A stretch of 64,000 bases of DNA from Aquisalimonas sp. 2447 (GCF_012044895.1 NZ_CP050695.1:1766501-1830500); one strand, 5' to 3'; shown: positions 50,301 to 60,999, counted from the stretch's first letter. Notes: generated by a model not told the origin, from the sequence alone. Program-made: numbers and translations.

Positions 50301-52417
50301 CCGTGGTATCGCCTTTGGGCCGAGACGGTTCTTGTCCGAGTGTCCGCGGAAGAGCTGTCGGATGCGCTCGAGCGAACACGGACTGAAGGGGGGAAGGCGC
50401 GGGACATCTGGTATCGCGACCAATCCTCCACCGCCAATGAGATAGCCCGCCTTTGGCTCGATATCCTCGTCATGACCGGCGGTACCGCTCCCGAAGCGGT
50501 TGGCGCGTTTGGGCAATGGATGCAATCGCTCAATAGACCGCTCTTTACGACAACACTCACTCATATGGCACGACTGACAGCTCGGACCGCAGGGCTCGAA
50601 GAGAAGGCGCTGGAATACGCAAGCCGCGCATTCCATCTCGTCAGAGATGAGCGAGACCATGCCGATGCAAAAGCCGAGACATACATCGGTCTTTCCCGGG
50701 CCGTCCTGACACTCAGTCGGGCCGAATCAGAAGTCTACTTCGATGCGGCTGTGGAAGTCACAAGCAAGATTGGCGACGAGGTGATTGATCGGTGGTCCGC
50801 AACGCTCGACCTTGCAGATCACGCGGCAACGCCCGAGGTACGCCATCCGCAGATCGCCTATCGGCTAGCACGTTGCGCCGAATTGGTGTACGACTACATG
50901 GTCAGAGATAAATACTTCGACTGGGAAGCCACAGTTAAGGCCATAGCGGGCCTTTGCCCATCATCAATCATAGCAATTCTCAGCCGTTGGCGTGACCGCG
51001 GTTTCGGATGGTCAGACCGAATCTTACCGGTGGCAATCCGCTCGCTCAGAGAACGCGGTGATCTTCAACCGAAAACCGCCTTGGGGCTTCTTCCAATCCG
51101 GGCTGGCTGGGACCTTGCTGTCTGTTTGGACGCTGCTTTGGCCGCTTGTCCTGCAACAACTGAGAAGCAGGCGGCTCTCAACTTCTTCACGCGTTATGCA
51201 ACTCTGAAAGAACGGGGCTCGAGAGACTGGCGATCGGTCAAGCAGGTGTGCACATCGCATGGACTAGAATTTCCAGGCATCGATGACTTCATCCGAATCG
51301 CAGAGCACCGAGAGCAGTCAAGACGCTCCCCGGAAACGTTTCAGCATTCCGTTCTCCGAGAGGAGAATCACGGTGATAGTTCACGAGATTGGGATGCCGT
51401 CTTCAATGATCTTGATCTTACACAGTCCACTGAGGTGGCTACCTCTTTCGACCGCTTCCGGAAACACGGCCCCCCCTACTATCACGAGGAGTTCTTTCGC
51501 GAGATTTGCCTGAGAGTCCCAATCGGGAAAGAAGCCAGATTCATAGAGGCCGTCAGTGGCGTCACCAGTTTCGATTTATACGACTATCGCAGTTTATTTG
51601 AACAGCTGCCCGAATCGTGGAAGAGTCGAATTTCCATCGAGCCGGCACTTGCGCGCCTCGTCAGGACCTTGGTCAGCCGATTCTGCATGGAGATCACAAA
51701 GAGCCGTTATTATCAGAGCTTCCCATTTGGATTAGCCTGCGAAGCAGCCGGCCTCAACGAGTCGGATCTGATCGAGGAGGTTCTCTCTGCTGTCGGCGAG
51801 GCAACCCAGATCTTCCGTGCCAACCGCTTGTTCACACTTGTCGGCCTCTTGGCTGCGAAGCTAACCGACGCTGAGGCGCGTGAGGCGCTTTCCTTCGCTC
51901 TCGACCTCACGGAGGACTCGCTGGAAGAGGGTGACGGCGACGGCTCATGGTCAGAGGCGCTCGCACCACCTGGCGATATCGAAGAAGCTGTTGCCGGATA
52001 CCTCTGGGCGGCACTAGCCGCACCTGAAGGTAGCTATCGCTGGGAAGCGGCGCATTCGGTGCGGGGCATGAGCGCCTTGGGGCAAGCGAATGTGTTGAGT
52101 CACCTCATGCGTATGTTTGTAAAGGGTGGTGGAGGCCCGTTTGTGGATGCGCGCCTACATTTCTATGAGCTACACGCGAGGCAATGGCTTCTGATCGCCT
52201 TCGCCCGAGCGTCGAAGGAGAGCCCAGCGCTGATCGTTCCTCATGGCGAGCACCTCTCCCAAATCGCGCAGGGCGGAACGGAACACATTCTCATACGGGA
52301 ATTTGCAGCCCGCGCCGTACTGGCGCTAATTGACAGTGGCCACCTTACGGCATCGACTGAGGAAAGGAAGCAGCTCGCCGACGCAAATCAGTCATCCCTT
52401 CCTGTCGTTCGGTCTAA
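47316..52417 (+). pseudogene. Avs-like STAND NTPase with N-terminal nuclease, 5' part (split by IS5)
   Basis: First 1700 residues of a 2098-residue protein. The N-terminus matches Cap4/DUF4297-type PD-(D/E)xK nucleases: RDGDQFHYLWAARR, E41, IDV (Asp62), IQLK (Q82-x-K84). A STAND NTPase follows with P-loop HAAGGLGKSVVATRI (near 286-300) and Walker B CIVVDAADN (near 390), then more than 1000 residues of helical repeats, the likely phage-protein sensor. Nuclease plus STAND plus long repeats is the layout of antiviral Avs proteins, which detect terminase or portal. An IS5 splits codon 1701; as it stands the frame stops at 52469. Confidence 0.85.
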
Positions 52418-53619
52418 GGAAACGCTGATTTATTCGCCTGCTGCCGTTCCGCGTGCAGGCCTGAGTTGAGATACTAAGCCCTGGTGCACAGCAGCGAGTC
52501 CGAGACCGATGCAGCGAAGCTTCTCTGATCTTGAGTACGCCGGGAAGAAGAAGGTCACCCGCCGGGAGCGATTCCTCAACGGCATCGACGCCGTCGTACC
52601 GTGGGCGGCGCTGGTTGCCGAGCTCGAAGCCTTCTACCCGAAGGGCGGCAAGCGCGGTCGACCGCCGATTGGCCTGGAGCGGATGCTGCGGATGTACATC
52701 GCGCAGCAGTGCTTCGGGCTCTCGGACGAAGGCATCGAGGACGCCATCTACGACAGCCAGGCGATCCGGCAGTTTGTTGGTATCGACCTGGCCCGAGAGG
52801 ACGCCCCGGATGCGACCACGCTGCTCAAGTTCCGGCGTCTGTTGGAGCGCCACGGGCTCACCCGCACCATCTTCGAAGCCATCAACGCGCACCTTGCCGA
52901 ACAGGGCCTGATGCTGCGCGAGGGCACCATTGTTGATGCCACGCTGATTGCCGCGCCGCCATCGACGAAGAACCGGGACAGCGCCCGGGATCCGGAGATG
53001 CACCAGACCAAGAAGGGCAACCAGTACTACTTTGGCATGAAGGCGCATGTGGGCAGCGATGCCCACACTGGTCTCGTTCACTCGTTGAAGAGCACGGCGG
53101 CCAACGTGGCCGACGTCACCCAGACGCATCACCTGCTCCACGGTGATGAAGCCGATGTCTTCGGCGACTCGGGCTACCAGGGCGCGGACAAGCGCGCCGA
53201 GACCGTGGGCACTGAGGTTGACTGGCACATTGCCATGAAGCGCGGTCAGCGCCGAGCACTCACCACCAGCAGTCTCGACCGGCTGCGGGACGCCACTGAG
53301 CAGGCCAAGGCGAAAGTACGGGCGCGTGGCGAGCATGCTTTCCATGTGGTCAAGAACCTCTTCGGGCATCGCAAGGTGCGCTATCGCGGCATTGCCAAGA
53401 ACGAAGCGCAGCTCTTTGCGCTGTTCGGTCTTGCGAATCTGGTGCTCGCGCAGCGACGAATGCCGGCGCTCCAAGGGAGGACTCCGTCCTGAGGGCGGAA
53501 ATCGAGGCGGGAAGACCGCCTCGATAGGTGAAATCAGGCCGAAATGGCCTCGGTTCCGGCCGATATCCGTCTTCGGCAACCAGTTTTGGGCGCTGAGAAG
53601 GCATTAGATCAGCGCTTCC
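52418..53619 (+). mobile_element. IS5-family insertion sequence in the STAND gene
   Basis: 1202 bp. Ends GGAAACGCTGAT (left) and, inverted, GGAAGCGCTGAT (right); the target duplication CTAA at 52414-52417 and 53620-53623 fits the YTAR target of IS5. Joining 52417 to 53624 restores the reading frame (…S-K-F-H-E-R). One intact transposase gene. Confidence 0.93.
52509..53492 (+). CDS. IS5-family transposase
   Basis: 327 aa: an N-terminal DUF772 region (GKRGRPPIGLERMLRMYIAQQCFGLSDEGIEDAIYDS) and a DDE domain with EGTIVDATLIAAPPSTKN, HVGSDAHTGLVHSL, DSGYQG and a C-terminal Glu in VRARGEHAFHVVKNLFGHRKVRYRG. Full length and probably active. Confidence 0.96.
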   Translation: MQRSFSDLEYAGKKKVTRRERFLNGIDAVVPWAALVAELEAFYPKGGKRGRPPIGLERMLRMYIAQQCFGLSDEGIEDAIYDSQAIRQFVGIDLAREDAPDATTLLKFRRLLERHGLTRTIFEAINAHLAEQGLMLREGTIVDATLIAAPPSTKNRDSARDPEMHQTKKGNQYYFGMKAHVGSDAHTGLVHSLKSTAANVADVTQTHHLLHGDEADVFGDSGYQGADKRAETVGTEVDWHIAMKRGQRRALTTSSLDRLRDATEQAKAKVRARGEHAFHVVKNLFGHRKVRYRGIAKNEAQLFALFGLANLVLAQRRMPALQGRTPS

Positions 53620-53623
53620 CTAA

Positions 53624-54818
53624 GTTCCACGAACGGATGCATCTGCGTCCGACTGGTTCATCCGAAGGCACCGACGATGACCGCTTCTACTTCGGCATTG
53701 ACATGGGGCCATATTGGTTCGAGCCGTTGGGTAGGTGCTTCGGAGTGGCGCAAGGCGAGATCGAGCGCCGCGCTAGAAATGTAATCCGGGTAGACTGGGA
53801 ACTTAAGGATAATGATCGGTGGCATGACGATCAGCGCGCTCGCCGGGGCGCGTTTAAGGGCAGAGAGACTTACCACTCGCACGGTTCGTATCCGCGCACC
53901 GACGATCTCCACTTCTATCTTTCCTACCACGCAATGATGGTGGTCGCTGGGCGCCTGCTAGCGACATGTCCTCTTCACGAGGATCCAGAGGACTCGTGGG
54001 GAGATTTCCATAGTTGGTTCTCCCGCCACGATCTCTCGCGGGCGGATAACGGCTGGTTGGCCGACCGCCGCGACCCAACGCCCCTTGAATGGCCAGATTG
54101 GAAAAACGAGACGTCGGCCGAAGGCTGGCGCTGGTCGCTAGTGCGTGACGACTTCTACAGGGTGCTTTTCGGTTCGGACGGCATAGTCACGGTGTGGGGC
54201 GACTGGACGGCCATATCCGGCGAACGCAGGGAGAATGCTCATATCCGGAGCGCGTTGGTCTCCACCGAACACTCGCGGGCCCTAGTTCGGGCTCTTCAGA
54301 CCGTCACCAATCCCCACGACTATCGTATCCCCGGCGCAGGCGACGACAGCGAGATCGAACAAGGGGGGTTCCTGCTCAAGGGGTGGGTGGTGCAGCCGAT
54401 GAACGAGCTCGGCATTGATAAGCACGACCCGTGGGCCGGCGACATCAGCTTCCCACCCATTCAACCGGCAGAATTCGTTGTGGATTCGATGGGTCTCGCC
54501 TCAGATCCAGAGCATCGGGTTTGGCACTCAGCGATCGAGGGCCACACTGAACCCGTACTCTGGTCTCGCCTGTGGGGCCATTTTCAAGATCAGGAGGACG
54601 AGGATGAGCAAGAGAGCGGTCAGCGCTTTGAAGCCTCCACTTCATTCATTCGGGAGCTACTTAACACTACCGAGAATGACCTCTTGGTGGAGGTCGAAAT
54701 GAACCGCCAGCGGAGATTCTCTCGATACTCCCACCAGGAAGATGAGGGTCTCGGCTACATCACACCTTACGCGAAGCTATTTCTGATTCGAGGCGATGGC
54801 AGTGTCTACACAATCTAA
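53624..54818 (+). pseudogene. Avs-like STAND protein, 3' part (after IS5)
   Basis: Last 397 residues of the interrupted protein, in the same frame as 47316-52417 once the IS and one CTAA are removed. The segment begins KFHERMHLRPTGSSEGTDD and contains FYFGIDMGPYWFEPLGRCF, DLHFYLSYHAMMVVAGRLL and SWFSRHDLSRADNGWLADRR; this C-terminal domain has no common motif. An open frame extends back into the IS to 53544, but a start there would be fortuitous. Confidence 0.85.
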
Positions 54819-55470
54819 GGCGATCCTGGCCCTTGGAAAGAAGCTCGTCGAGGAATTCGAGCTTGATCAGAGCGTCGACACACTTGGACGCTGGATGGCA
54901 CACCATATCGCCGAACTCATACATGATGCTGAGAACGCAGAACTCGAAGACCAACCGTCCAAGCAGGAGCGGTGCGCGTCTGCGATCCTCGAATTGTGGC
55001 GACATCGTGCGGAGCTACCAAATGGCAAGCGCCCGTTCGAGGATGTTGAACCCATTCTTCGCGCACTTGAGAGTCTCGACCCTGGCGATGAGACGCCGCG
55101 GTACTTTCGACGACCAAGAATGGTGGCCGCTGACGCGGAACCCGACACAGAGGTTGAAAAGTGGCTTGATATCGCAGATGGCGTTGATTTTACAGCGAGG
55201 CAATTGATCCGTTATTGCCTCGTTTGCGCCTCCCAAGCTGCGCAGGATAAGACCGCAGAATGGGTCGCGCTAGCCGAGGCTGCTGGTCTCGATGATGACG
55301 TAGATGTCAGAGCGTTGCGCATCATGATGGCAGAAGCGGAGCTGTCTGGCGACGAAACCACTGGGGATGTGGAGCGCAAAGAGCTTGAGGATCGACTCAG
55401 CCGCCTGGAGGCTTTTCAAGAAATGGCGGAGGGGTTAGCGGCTGATCTCCGGAGCAAACTCACCTCATGA
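54796..55470 (+). CDS. Small partner protein of the STAND gene (Avs3B-like position)
   Basis: 224 aa, acidic and mainly helical (SRLEAFQEMAEGLAADLRSKL at the end looks like a coiled coil). It starts 23 bases before the end of the STAND gene, so the two were translated together. Type III AVAST is described as a large Avs3A with a small Avs3B; this gene is in the right place and of plausible size, but I could not confirm the family by motif. Confidence 0.6.
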   Translation: MAVSTQSKAILALGKKLVEEFELDQSVDTLGRWMAHHIAELIHDAENAELEDQPSKQERCASAILELWRHRAELPNGKRPFEDVEPILRALESLDPGDETPRYFRRPRMVAADAEPDTEVEKWLDIADGVDFTARQLIRYCLVCASQAAQDKTAEWVALAEAAGLDDDVDVRALRIMMAEAELSGDETTGDVERKELEDRLSRLEAFQEMAEGLAADLRSKLTS

Positions 55471-55860
55471 AGCGTCCGAACGCGGGACCAGCCCTCCAAC
55501 ATAAAAGCAAGGGCCATGCCCAAGGATACCAACTCAGCGGACGGAGCTAAGTCGCCGGCCCCGGACTGGTGGTTGCAGCTCTGGAACGCGTGCTGGAAGT
55601 CGGTGGGTACTGAACCTTGCCGGGATTTCCGGAGGCTCGTTGGTGTACGTCGCGCCATACCGAAAGCGGACTTCCGTTTCTGACGAGCCACCGGCAGCTT
55701 CGGGTCGCATGCGGCGGATCATCGCCGTGAGGCAGGCCGCCCTTGGTGATCGCCTTGCCCAACAACCGAAAGACGCAGGAGCACCATCCGCGCTTCCTTG
55801 TCGTCGCGTCCCGACTAAGTCACCCTGACCAGAAGGTTAATAAAAACGAGGGCACACGAC
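55471..55860. other. Gap between STAND partner and lipoprotein gene
   Basis: 390 bases. It holds one short + frame (55516-55683, 55 aa, MPKDTNSADGAKSP then WWLQLWN) without clear similarity or ribosome site. An AT-rich stretch just before 55861 (TTAATAAAAA) may be promoter. No RNA gene was recognised. Confidence 0.4.
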
Positions 55861-56637
55861 ATGACAAGCACAAGACGATGCCTCACGGCTAAGACTGCGG
55901 TGTACCTTGCACTGCCTTTGCTAGGGCTTGCCCTAAGCGGTTGCCTCAGTGGAAGCTCGGATTCATCAAACGGAACCAACGGCGGGAGTGGTGGTGAGCC
56001 CGACGTCGCATTCTCTGGAGTGTACTCGGGGACCTCTACCGACCAGGGCGGAACGTACGAGATCGATGTCTTGGCCTATGACGGGGTGATCAAGGGCTTA
56101 AGCTTTGACGCCGGGGCGCTCTACGAGGGGACCTACACGACGTCGGGCAACAACTTCGAAGGAATGGTTGATGCGTGGGAGATCGGTGGCAGCTGGTTTG
56201 CGCTGTTCTCCCTGGATGGGGAGATTGACGAAGACTCGGGGCTCGAAGCCGATTTCGAGCCGATCGAGGGGGCCGGCGGCACGGGAAGCCTGTCGGTCGA
56301 GAGAGCTTCGGATTCGGATCGCAACCTCACATGGACGCTGGTCTCTGGCACCTACGGATACGAAATCGATGGTCATTTGTTCCAGTTCACCATCAGCGTC
56401 GATGGAAGCCTGGAGGGAGGAGACAGTATTGACTGCTCGATCGAGGGGGAAGTCGACATCCCAGAAGAAAACCTAAACATCATGGAGCTCACGGCCGAAA
56501 CGACCGGCACTTCCTGCCTAGAAGAAGGGACCTACAGCGGCCTGGCAACTTTGCAGGATGACGCTGGCGCTGATGTCTTTACGTTCGCAGCCTCTGGCCC
56601 TGACAGCATTTATGTCGACGCCCTGCCGCGCCGATAA
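55861..56637 (+). CDS. Predicted secreted lipoprotein
   Basis: 258 aa. The N-terminal signal peptide ends in the lipobox LALSGC (Cys28), then a Ser/Gly/Asn-rich linker (GSSDSSNGTNGGSGGEP). The rest is beta-rich with repeated patterns (FSGVYSGTSTDQGGTYEIDV, GTYSGLATLQDDAGADVFTF), suggesting a small barrel at the outer membrane. Function unknown. It stands alone with its own upstream region. Confidence 0.8.
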   Translation: MTSTRRCLTAKTAVYLALPLLGLALSGCLSGSSDSSNGTNGGSGGEPDVAFSGVYSGTSTDQGGTYEIDVLAYDGVIKGLSFDAGALYEGTYTTSGNNFEGMVDAWEIGGSWFALFSLDGEIDEDSGLEADFEPIEGAGGTGSLSVERASDSDRNLTWTLVSGTYGYEIDGHLFQFTISVDGSLEGGDSIDCSIEGEVDIPEENLNIMELTAETTGTSCLEEGTYSGLATLQDDAGADVFTFAASGPDSIYVDALPRR

Positions 56638-56715
56638 CTTCTTTGAAGCGCAGGGTCATTAACGGACAAGACGGACGGCGAGGGGTTGCCGCCGAAGATT
56701 CTACAAGGGGGAGAT

Positions 56716-58092
56716 ATGGCTGATCGGCCTAGTTTTGTCGTGAACGGCGAGGTCGCTCGCCTGATCCCGGTGGTGGCGGATACAAGCAAGGAGCAAAGGG
56801 CGGCGTCGATCCTGCTCGCGGCACTCCGAGGCGTATACGAGTTCCGGCAAAGCATGCTGGGCTCGCTGGGAGTTCGTGTTGGGAAGCGTGCTGAACTTGA
56901 GGCATGGACAGAAGTGAAGCTACGTGATGACGGTAAACGGACGCCTGCGAAGCATAAGCGGGATCGCCCGGACGGTTTGATCAGCCTGCACACCGGTAAG
57001 AAGCAATGGCTCGCTCTGGTCGAGGCAAAGGTCGGCAACGCGGAGGTCGACGAGGATCAGCTCAAGGAGTACCTCGCGCAGGCCAAGGAACACAAGGTCG
57101 ATGCCGTCATTACGGTGACAAACCAGTTCGTGGCCATGCCTTCCCATCACCCCGTGAAGGTGCCCAAGAACCTGACCAAAGGTGTCGAGCTCTACCACTG
57201 GTCTTGGATGTATGTGCTGACCCAGGCGACGCTGCTACTGGAGGAGGGGGAAGTCGACTCCGAGGATCAGGAGTTTCTCTTATCTGAGGTCGTTCGATAT
57301 TTCGGCCATGACTCCAGCGGTGTCACCAGGTTCGACAGCATGAACCGAGAGTGGAAAGAGGTCGTCGGCAAAGTCAAAAGCGGAGCCAACCTGTCCAAGT
57401 CCGCGGAGGACGTCGAGAATACGGTGTCCAGTTGGCACCAGGAACAGCGAGACTTGTGCTTGGTAATGTCCCGCAGGCTGAGCCGGCCGGTGAAGTTGCG
57501 CTTGGCGCGTGCACATAGGACCGATCCTCTAAAGCGCCTCAAGGACGATGCCGAATTCCTCGCGAAGGAGCACAAGCTGAGTTGCGAGTTGGAGATTCCT
57601 CATGCGGCGGCGCCGCTGCTGGTGACAGCCGATCTGGACCGCCGCACGATCACCTGCTCCATGCGACTGATCGCCCCACAGGACAAGAAGAGCACAAAGG
57701 CAAGAGTCAATTGGCTTGCGCGCCAGCTCAAGGGTGTGGCCACCGACGGCATGTTCGTGAAAGCAGTTAGGAATGGGCGCGCTGAAGACACCCAGTTGGG
57801 GCTGGCGGAAGTGTTGCAGGATCCGGCCTGCCTCGAGTCCGCGAACACGAATAGCGTGGCCACGGCGTTCGAGGTGTTCTACATGCTTGATCTGGCCGGA
57901 AAGTTCGCGGGCAGCAAGGTGTTCATCGAACAACTGGAGCAAGCGGTTCCACACTTCTACGAGCAGGTCGGACAGAAACTGCGCCCTTGGGTCGCACCGC
58001 CACCGCGCATTAGCCGGCGCGATCCAGCCGATGCGAAACAGAGTGACTCAGAGATGGCGGCGGAACAGTCGGAAGAAGTCGACGAGGAATAG
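56716..58092 (+). CDS. PD-(D/E)xK nuclease-like protein
   Basis: 458 aa from the ATG at 56716 with GGGGGAG upstream. Residues 84-120 show a PD-(D/E)xK pattern: RPDGLISL (D86), LVEAKV (E103-x-K105) and EDQLKEYL, as in restriction-type nucleases. The N-terminus is helical (EQRAASILLAALRGVYEFRQSML), the C-terminal half is unassigned and ends in an acidic tail. Adjacent to the Avs-like locus, it may be a single-gene defence nuclease; no partner is seen. Confidence 0.7.
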   Translation: MADRPSFVVNGEVARLIPVVADTSKEQRAASILLAALRGVYEFRQSMLGSLGVRVGKRAELEAWTEVKLRDDGKRTPAKHKRDRPDGLISLHTGKKQWLALVEAKVGNAEVDEDQLKEYLAQAKEHKVDAVITVTNQFVAMPSHHPVKVPKNLTKGVELYHWSWMYVLTQATLLLEEGEVDSEDQEFLLSEVVRYFGHDSSGVTRFDSMNREWKEVVGKVKSGANLSKSAEDVENTVSSWHQEQRDLCLVMSRRLSRPVKLRLARAHRTDPLKRLKDDAEFLAKEHKLSCELEIPHAAAPLLVTADLDRRTITCSMRLIAPQDKKSTKARVNWLARQLKGVATDGMFVKAVRNGRAEDTQLGLAEVLQDPACLESANTNSVATAFEVFYMLDLAGKFAGSKVFIEQLEQAVPHFYEQVGQKLRPWVAPPPRISRRDPADAKQSDSEMAAEQSEEVDEE

Positions 58093-58233
58093 TGGGCACC
58101 AAGCCGAGCAACCGGCTGACTACTCGGCCTAAACATGACCAACTGCGCCTGGCTTCCCTAAGAGTTGCTTACGTAGCGGCTTAGGGCTGCTGCGATAGTC
58201 TGCGTGTCGCTCTCCGGAAAGCTAGGTTTGTAG

Positions 58234-58386
58234 ACTTCCCAGGGGCACCGCGGACACTCCGACGCTATGATCCGTATTCTCCAGTACCGCCACTATCGCA
58301 TCGCGTACTTCAGCAGGCGAAACGAGAGCGTCGATATCCTCGGCGTGTTCCATGGTGCCATGGACATTGACCGATATCTCACGTGA
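58234..58386 (+). pseudogene. Relic of a ParE/RelE-type toxin
   Basis: Open only for the last 50 codons: IRILQYRHYRIAYF and VDILGVFHGAMDIDRYL are the end of a ParE-family toxin. The N-terminal half is missing; a TAG precedes the segment and no antitoxin is nearby. The surrounding 58093-58648 is otherwise empty. Confidence 0.6.
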
Positions 58387-58665
58387 CTCTTAGCCCGAAC
58401 TCGGTTCACGGCCCGATGCCGACCCTGAGCGGCCGGTCAGTGGCACTCTTCCGAATGTCTGCTTCCTATGATTGCCTAGACATTGGTGCGCATAAGCTGC
58501 CGGTGATGGGCTTACGCAGTCGTACGTTTGATGGCCACCTAAGATCCGCGGTCTTTTGGATCCTCTTGGCGTGCGTTGATTGGGTAGCTGTGTGTCGGGC
58601 CGTGGAAGGGTTGCCACAGCATGCGATCCAGGCGTAGTTCGCGGGGGTTGCGTATTCCGGCCCAT

Positions 58666-58797
58666 CGTGACCGCCCATTCCGATTGATCGTGACCGCTGA
58701 TTCCGGCGCATCGTGACCGGCGATTCCGGCCGGAGCGTGACCGATTTTGGCCTTGGCGCCGGAATCCGCGGTCACGGTCCCGGAATCGCTGGTCACG
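58666..58797 (+). repeat. Left-end repeat array of the outer IS21
   Basis: CGTGACCG occurs at 58666, 58689, 58712 and 58736 (period 23-24), each followed by an ATTCCG-like segment; two inverted copies start at 58769 and 58790. Such multiple terminal repeats bind IstA in IS21. Confidence 0.8.
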
Positions 58798-58882
58798 ATA
58801 CCGGAATCGGCGTGGTGTGCGCTGGTAATTCCCTTTGACTGCAGGCATATAGCTCTCTTTTCACTGTTCCCGGGGAGAGGGC

Positions 58883-60247
58883 ATGCCGGCACCGAGGATT
58901 ACCATGCGACAACTCAGCGAGATTCTGCGTCTCAAACACCAGGCCGGACTCAGCCACGCCCGCATCGCCGCCGTCCTGGATCTCTCCAAGGAGGTGACGC
59001 TGCAGTTGCTCTGGGCGGAGTACGCGGCCGCCCACGGGGCGGGGGCGCTTCGCTACAGCCAGTTCTGCGAGCGCTACCGGCGCTGGCGCGCCCTGCAGCG
59101 GCGGTCCATGCGCCAGCAGCACCGGGCCGGGGAGAAGCTGTTCATCGACTACTGCGGCCCCACGGTCCCAGTGATCGACCCGGGCACCGGCGAGATCCAC
59201 CCCGCGGCGATCTTCGTCGCCGTGTGGGGCGCGTCGAGCTACACCTATGCCGAGGCCACACGCACCCAGTCGCTGCCCGACTGGATCGCCTCCCATCAGC
59301 GGGCGCTCACGTACTTCGGGGGCTGTCCCATGCTGCTGGTCCCCGACAACCTCAAAGCCGCCGTCACCCGGGCCTCGCGTTACACCCCGGAGGTAAACGA
59401 CACCTATATGGAGATGGCCCGGCACTACGGGATGGCGGTGCTGCCGGCACGGCCCTACAAGCCTCGGGACAAGGCCAAGGTCGAGGTGGCCGTGCAGGTG
59501 GTCGAGCGCTGGATCCTGGCGCGGCTGCGCCACCACACGTTCCACTCCCTGGCCGCGCTCAACGCCGCCATCAAGGATCTGCTCGTCGAACTCAACGAAC
59601 GCCGCCTCCAGCGCCAGCCCCACAGCCGCCGGGAGCTGTTCGAGCGCCTCGACCGCCCCGCCATGCAGCCCCTGCCCGCCGAGCCCTACGTCTACGCCGA
59701 GTGGAAGTACGTCAAGCCCGGCATCGACTACCACGTCGACATCGACCGCCGACTGTACTCCGTGCCCCACGCCCTGGTCGGTCACCGCCTGGAGGCGCGG
59801 ATCACCGCCACCACCGTGGAGATCTTCCACAAGAGCCAGCGCGTCGCCGCCCATGCCCGCCATGGCCCCGGCGCCCACAGCACCCTGGCCGAGCACATGC
59901 CCGCCGCCCACCGCAAGCACCAGCAGTGGACCCCGGGGCGGTTCCTCAACTGGGCGCAGGCCATCGGCCCGGCAACACGCGAGGTCATCCGCGCCCAGCT
60001 CGAAGGCCGCCCCCATCCCGAGCACGGCTACCGCGCCTGCCTCGGGCTGCTCAACCTCGCCCGCCACTACGGCAACGCCCGCCTGGAGGCCGCCTGCGCC
60101 CGCGGGCGGGCCATCGGCTCGCCGAGCTACCGCAGCATCAAGTCGATCCTCAAAAGCGGCCTTGATCGCGCCGCTGTGGAGGCGACCACTGAGACCCAGG
60201 CCCTGCCGCTGCACGCCAACGTCCGCGGCCCCGGCTACTACCACTGA
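58883..60247 (+). CDS. istA: IstA transposase of the outer IS21
   Basis: 454 aa. The N-terminal HTH is [29 protein letters not shown]; the DDE core has [12 protein letters not shown] (Asp), [11 protein letters not shown] (Asp) and [12 protein letters not shown] (Glu). Full length. It is 23 bases upstream of istB. Confidence 0.95.
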   Translation: MPAPRITMRQLSEILRLKHQAGLSHARIAAVLDLSKEVTLQLLWAEYAAAHGAGALRYSQFCERYRRWRALQRRSMRQQHRAGEKLFIDYCGPTVPVIDPGTGEIHPAAIFVAVWGASSYTYAEATRTQSLPDWIASHQRALTYFGGCPMLLVPDNLKAAVTRASRYTPEVNDTYMEMARHYGMAVLPARPYKPRDKAKVEVAVQVVERWILARLRHHTFHSLAALNAAIKDLLVELNERRLQRQPHSRRELFERLDRPAMQPLPAEPYVYAEWKYVKPGIDYHVDIDRRLYSVPHALVGHRLEARITATTVEIFHKSQRVAAHARHGPGAHSTLAEHMPAAHRKHQQWTPGRFLNWAQAIGPATREVIRAQLEGRPHPEHGYRACLGLLNLARHYGNARLEAACARGRAIGSPSYRSIKSILKSGLDRAAVEATTETQALPLHANVRGPGYYH

Positions 60248-60270
60248 TCCCGCACCAGGAGAGACCGATC

Positions 60271-60878
60271 ATGCTCAACGAACCGACTCTGGAGAAACTC
60301 CAGGCGCTGAAGCTCACCGGCATGCGCGAGGCCCTCGAAGACCAGATCGCCCAACCGGCCACCCAGGAGCTCGCCTTCGAGGAACGCCTTGCGCTGCTGC
60401 TCGACCGCGAGATCCTCGCCCGCGACAACCGCCGGCTCACCCGGCTGCTCAAGGCCGCCCGGTTGCGCATCCCCGGCGCCTGCCTGGAGGACATCGACTA
60501 CCGCCACGCCCGCGGACTGCAGCGTCCACAGATGGCCCAGCTCGGCTCCTGCCAGTGGATCCACCACCACAAGCAGAACCTGCTGCTCACCGGCCCCACC
60601 GGCACCGGCAAGACCTACCTCGCCTGCGCGCTCGGCAACCAGGCCTGTCGTCAGGGCCTGTCCACGCGCTACGTCCGCCTCCCGCGGCTGCTCGAGGCCA
60701 TCCACATCGCCCACGCCGACGGCTCCTACCCGCGGCTGATGCAGCAGCTCGCACGCACGGATCTGCTCATCCTTGACGACTGGGCCATCGCGCCGCTGAC
60801 CGCCAGCCAGCGCCAGGACCTCATGGAGCTCATCGAGGACCGCCACGGCCTGCGCTCGACACTCATCGCCAGCCAGCT
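60271..60878 (+). pseudogene. istB: IstB helper ATPase of the outer IS21, 5' part
   Basis: The first 202 codons of an IstB AAA+ ATPase: LTGPTGTGKTYLACALGNQA (Walker A), LLILDDWAIAPL (Walker B) and the final ASQ motif, interrupted by a second IS21 element. The 7-bp duplication GCCAGCT is at 60872-60878. It restores to 251 aa with 63332-63479. Confidence 0.92.
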
Positions 60879-60999
60879 TGTCAACGGCCAAGTAAATTGA
60901 CCCCCTGCTGGCCAACAGTTTTGACCCACCTTCGGGTGGCCGTTGGGCCACAGACATGCGTAGCGTCCCGGCCTCGACTGAGGCGGCAGGGGCGCGGCA

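Noticed and set aside
53544-53623. Independent start for the gene right of IS5
   Set aside because: The start lies inside the IS and the frame joins the STAND gene precisely at the target duplication, so it is a 3' fragment.
58655-58810. Regular short repeats resembling a CRISPR array
   Set aside because: Units of 8-12 conserved bases with period 23 in both orientations lie exactly at an IS21 end; there are no spacer-length gaps and no cas genes.
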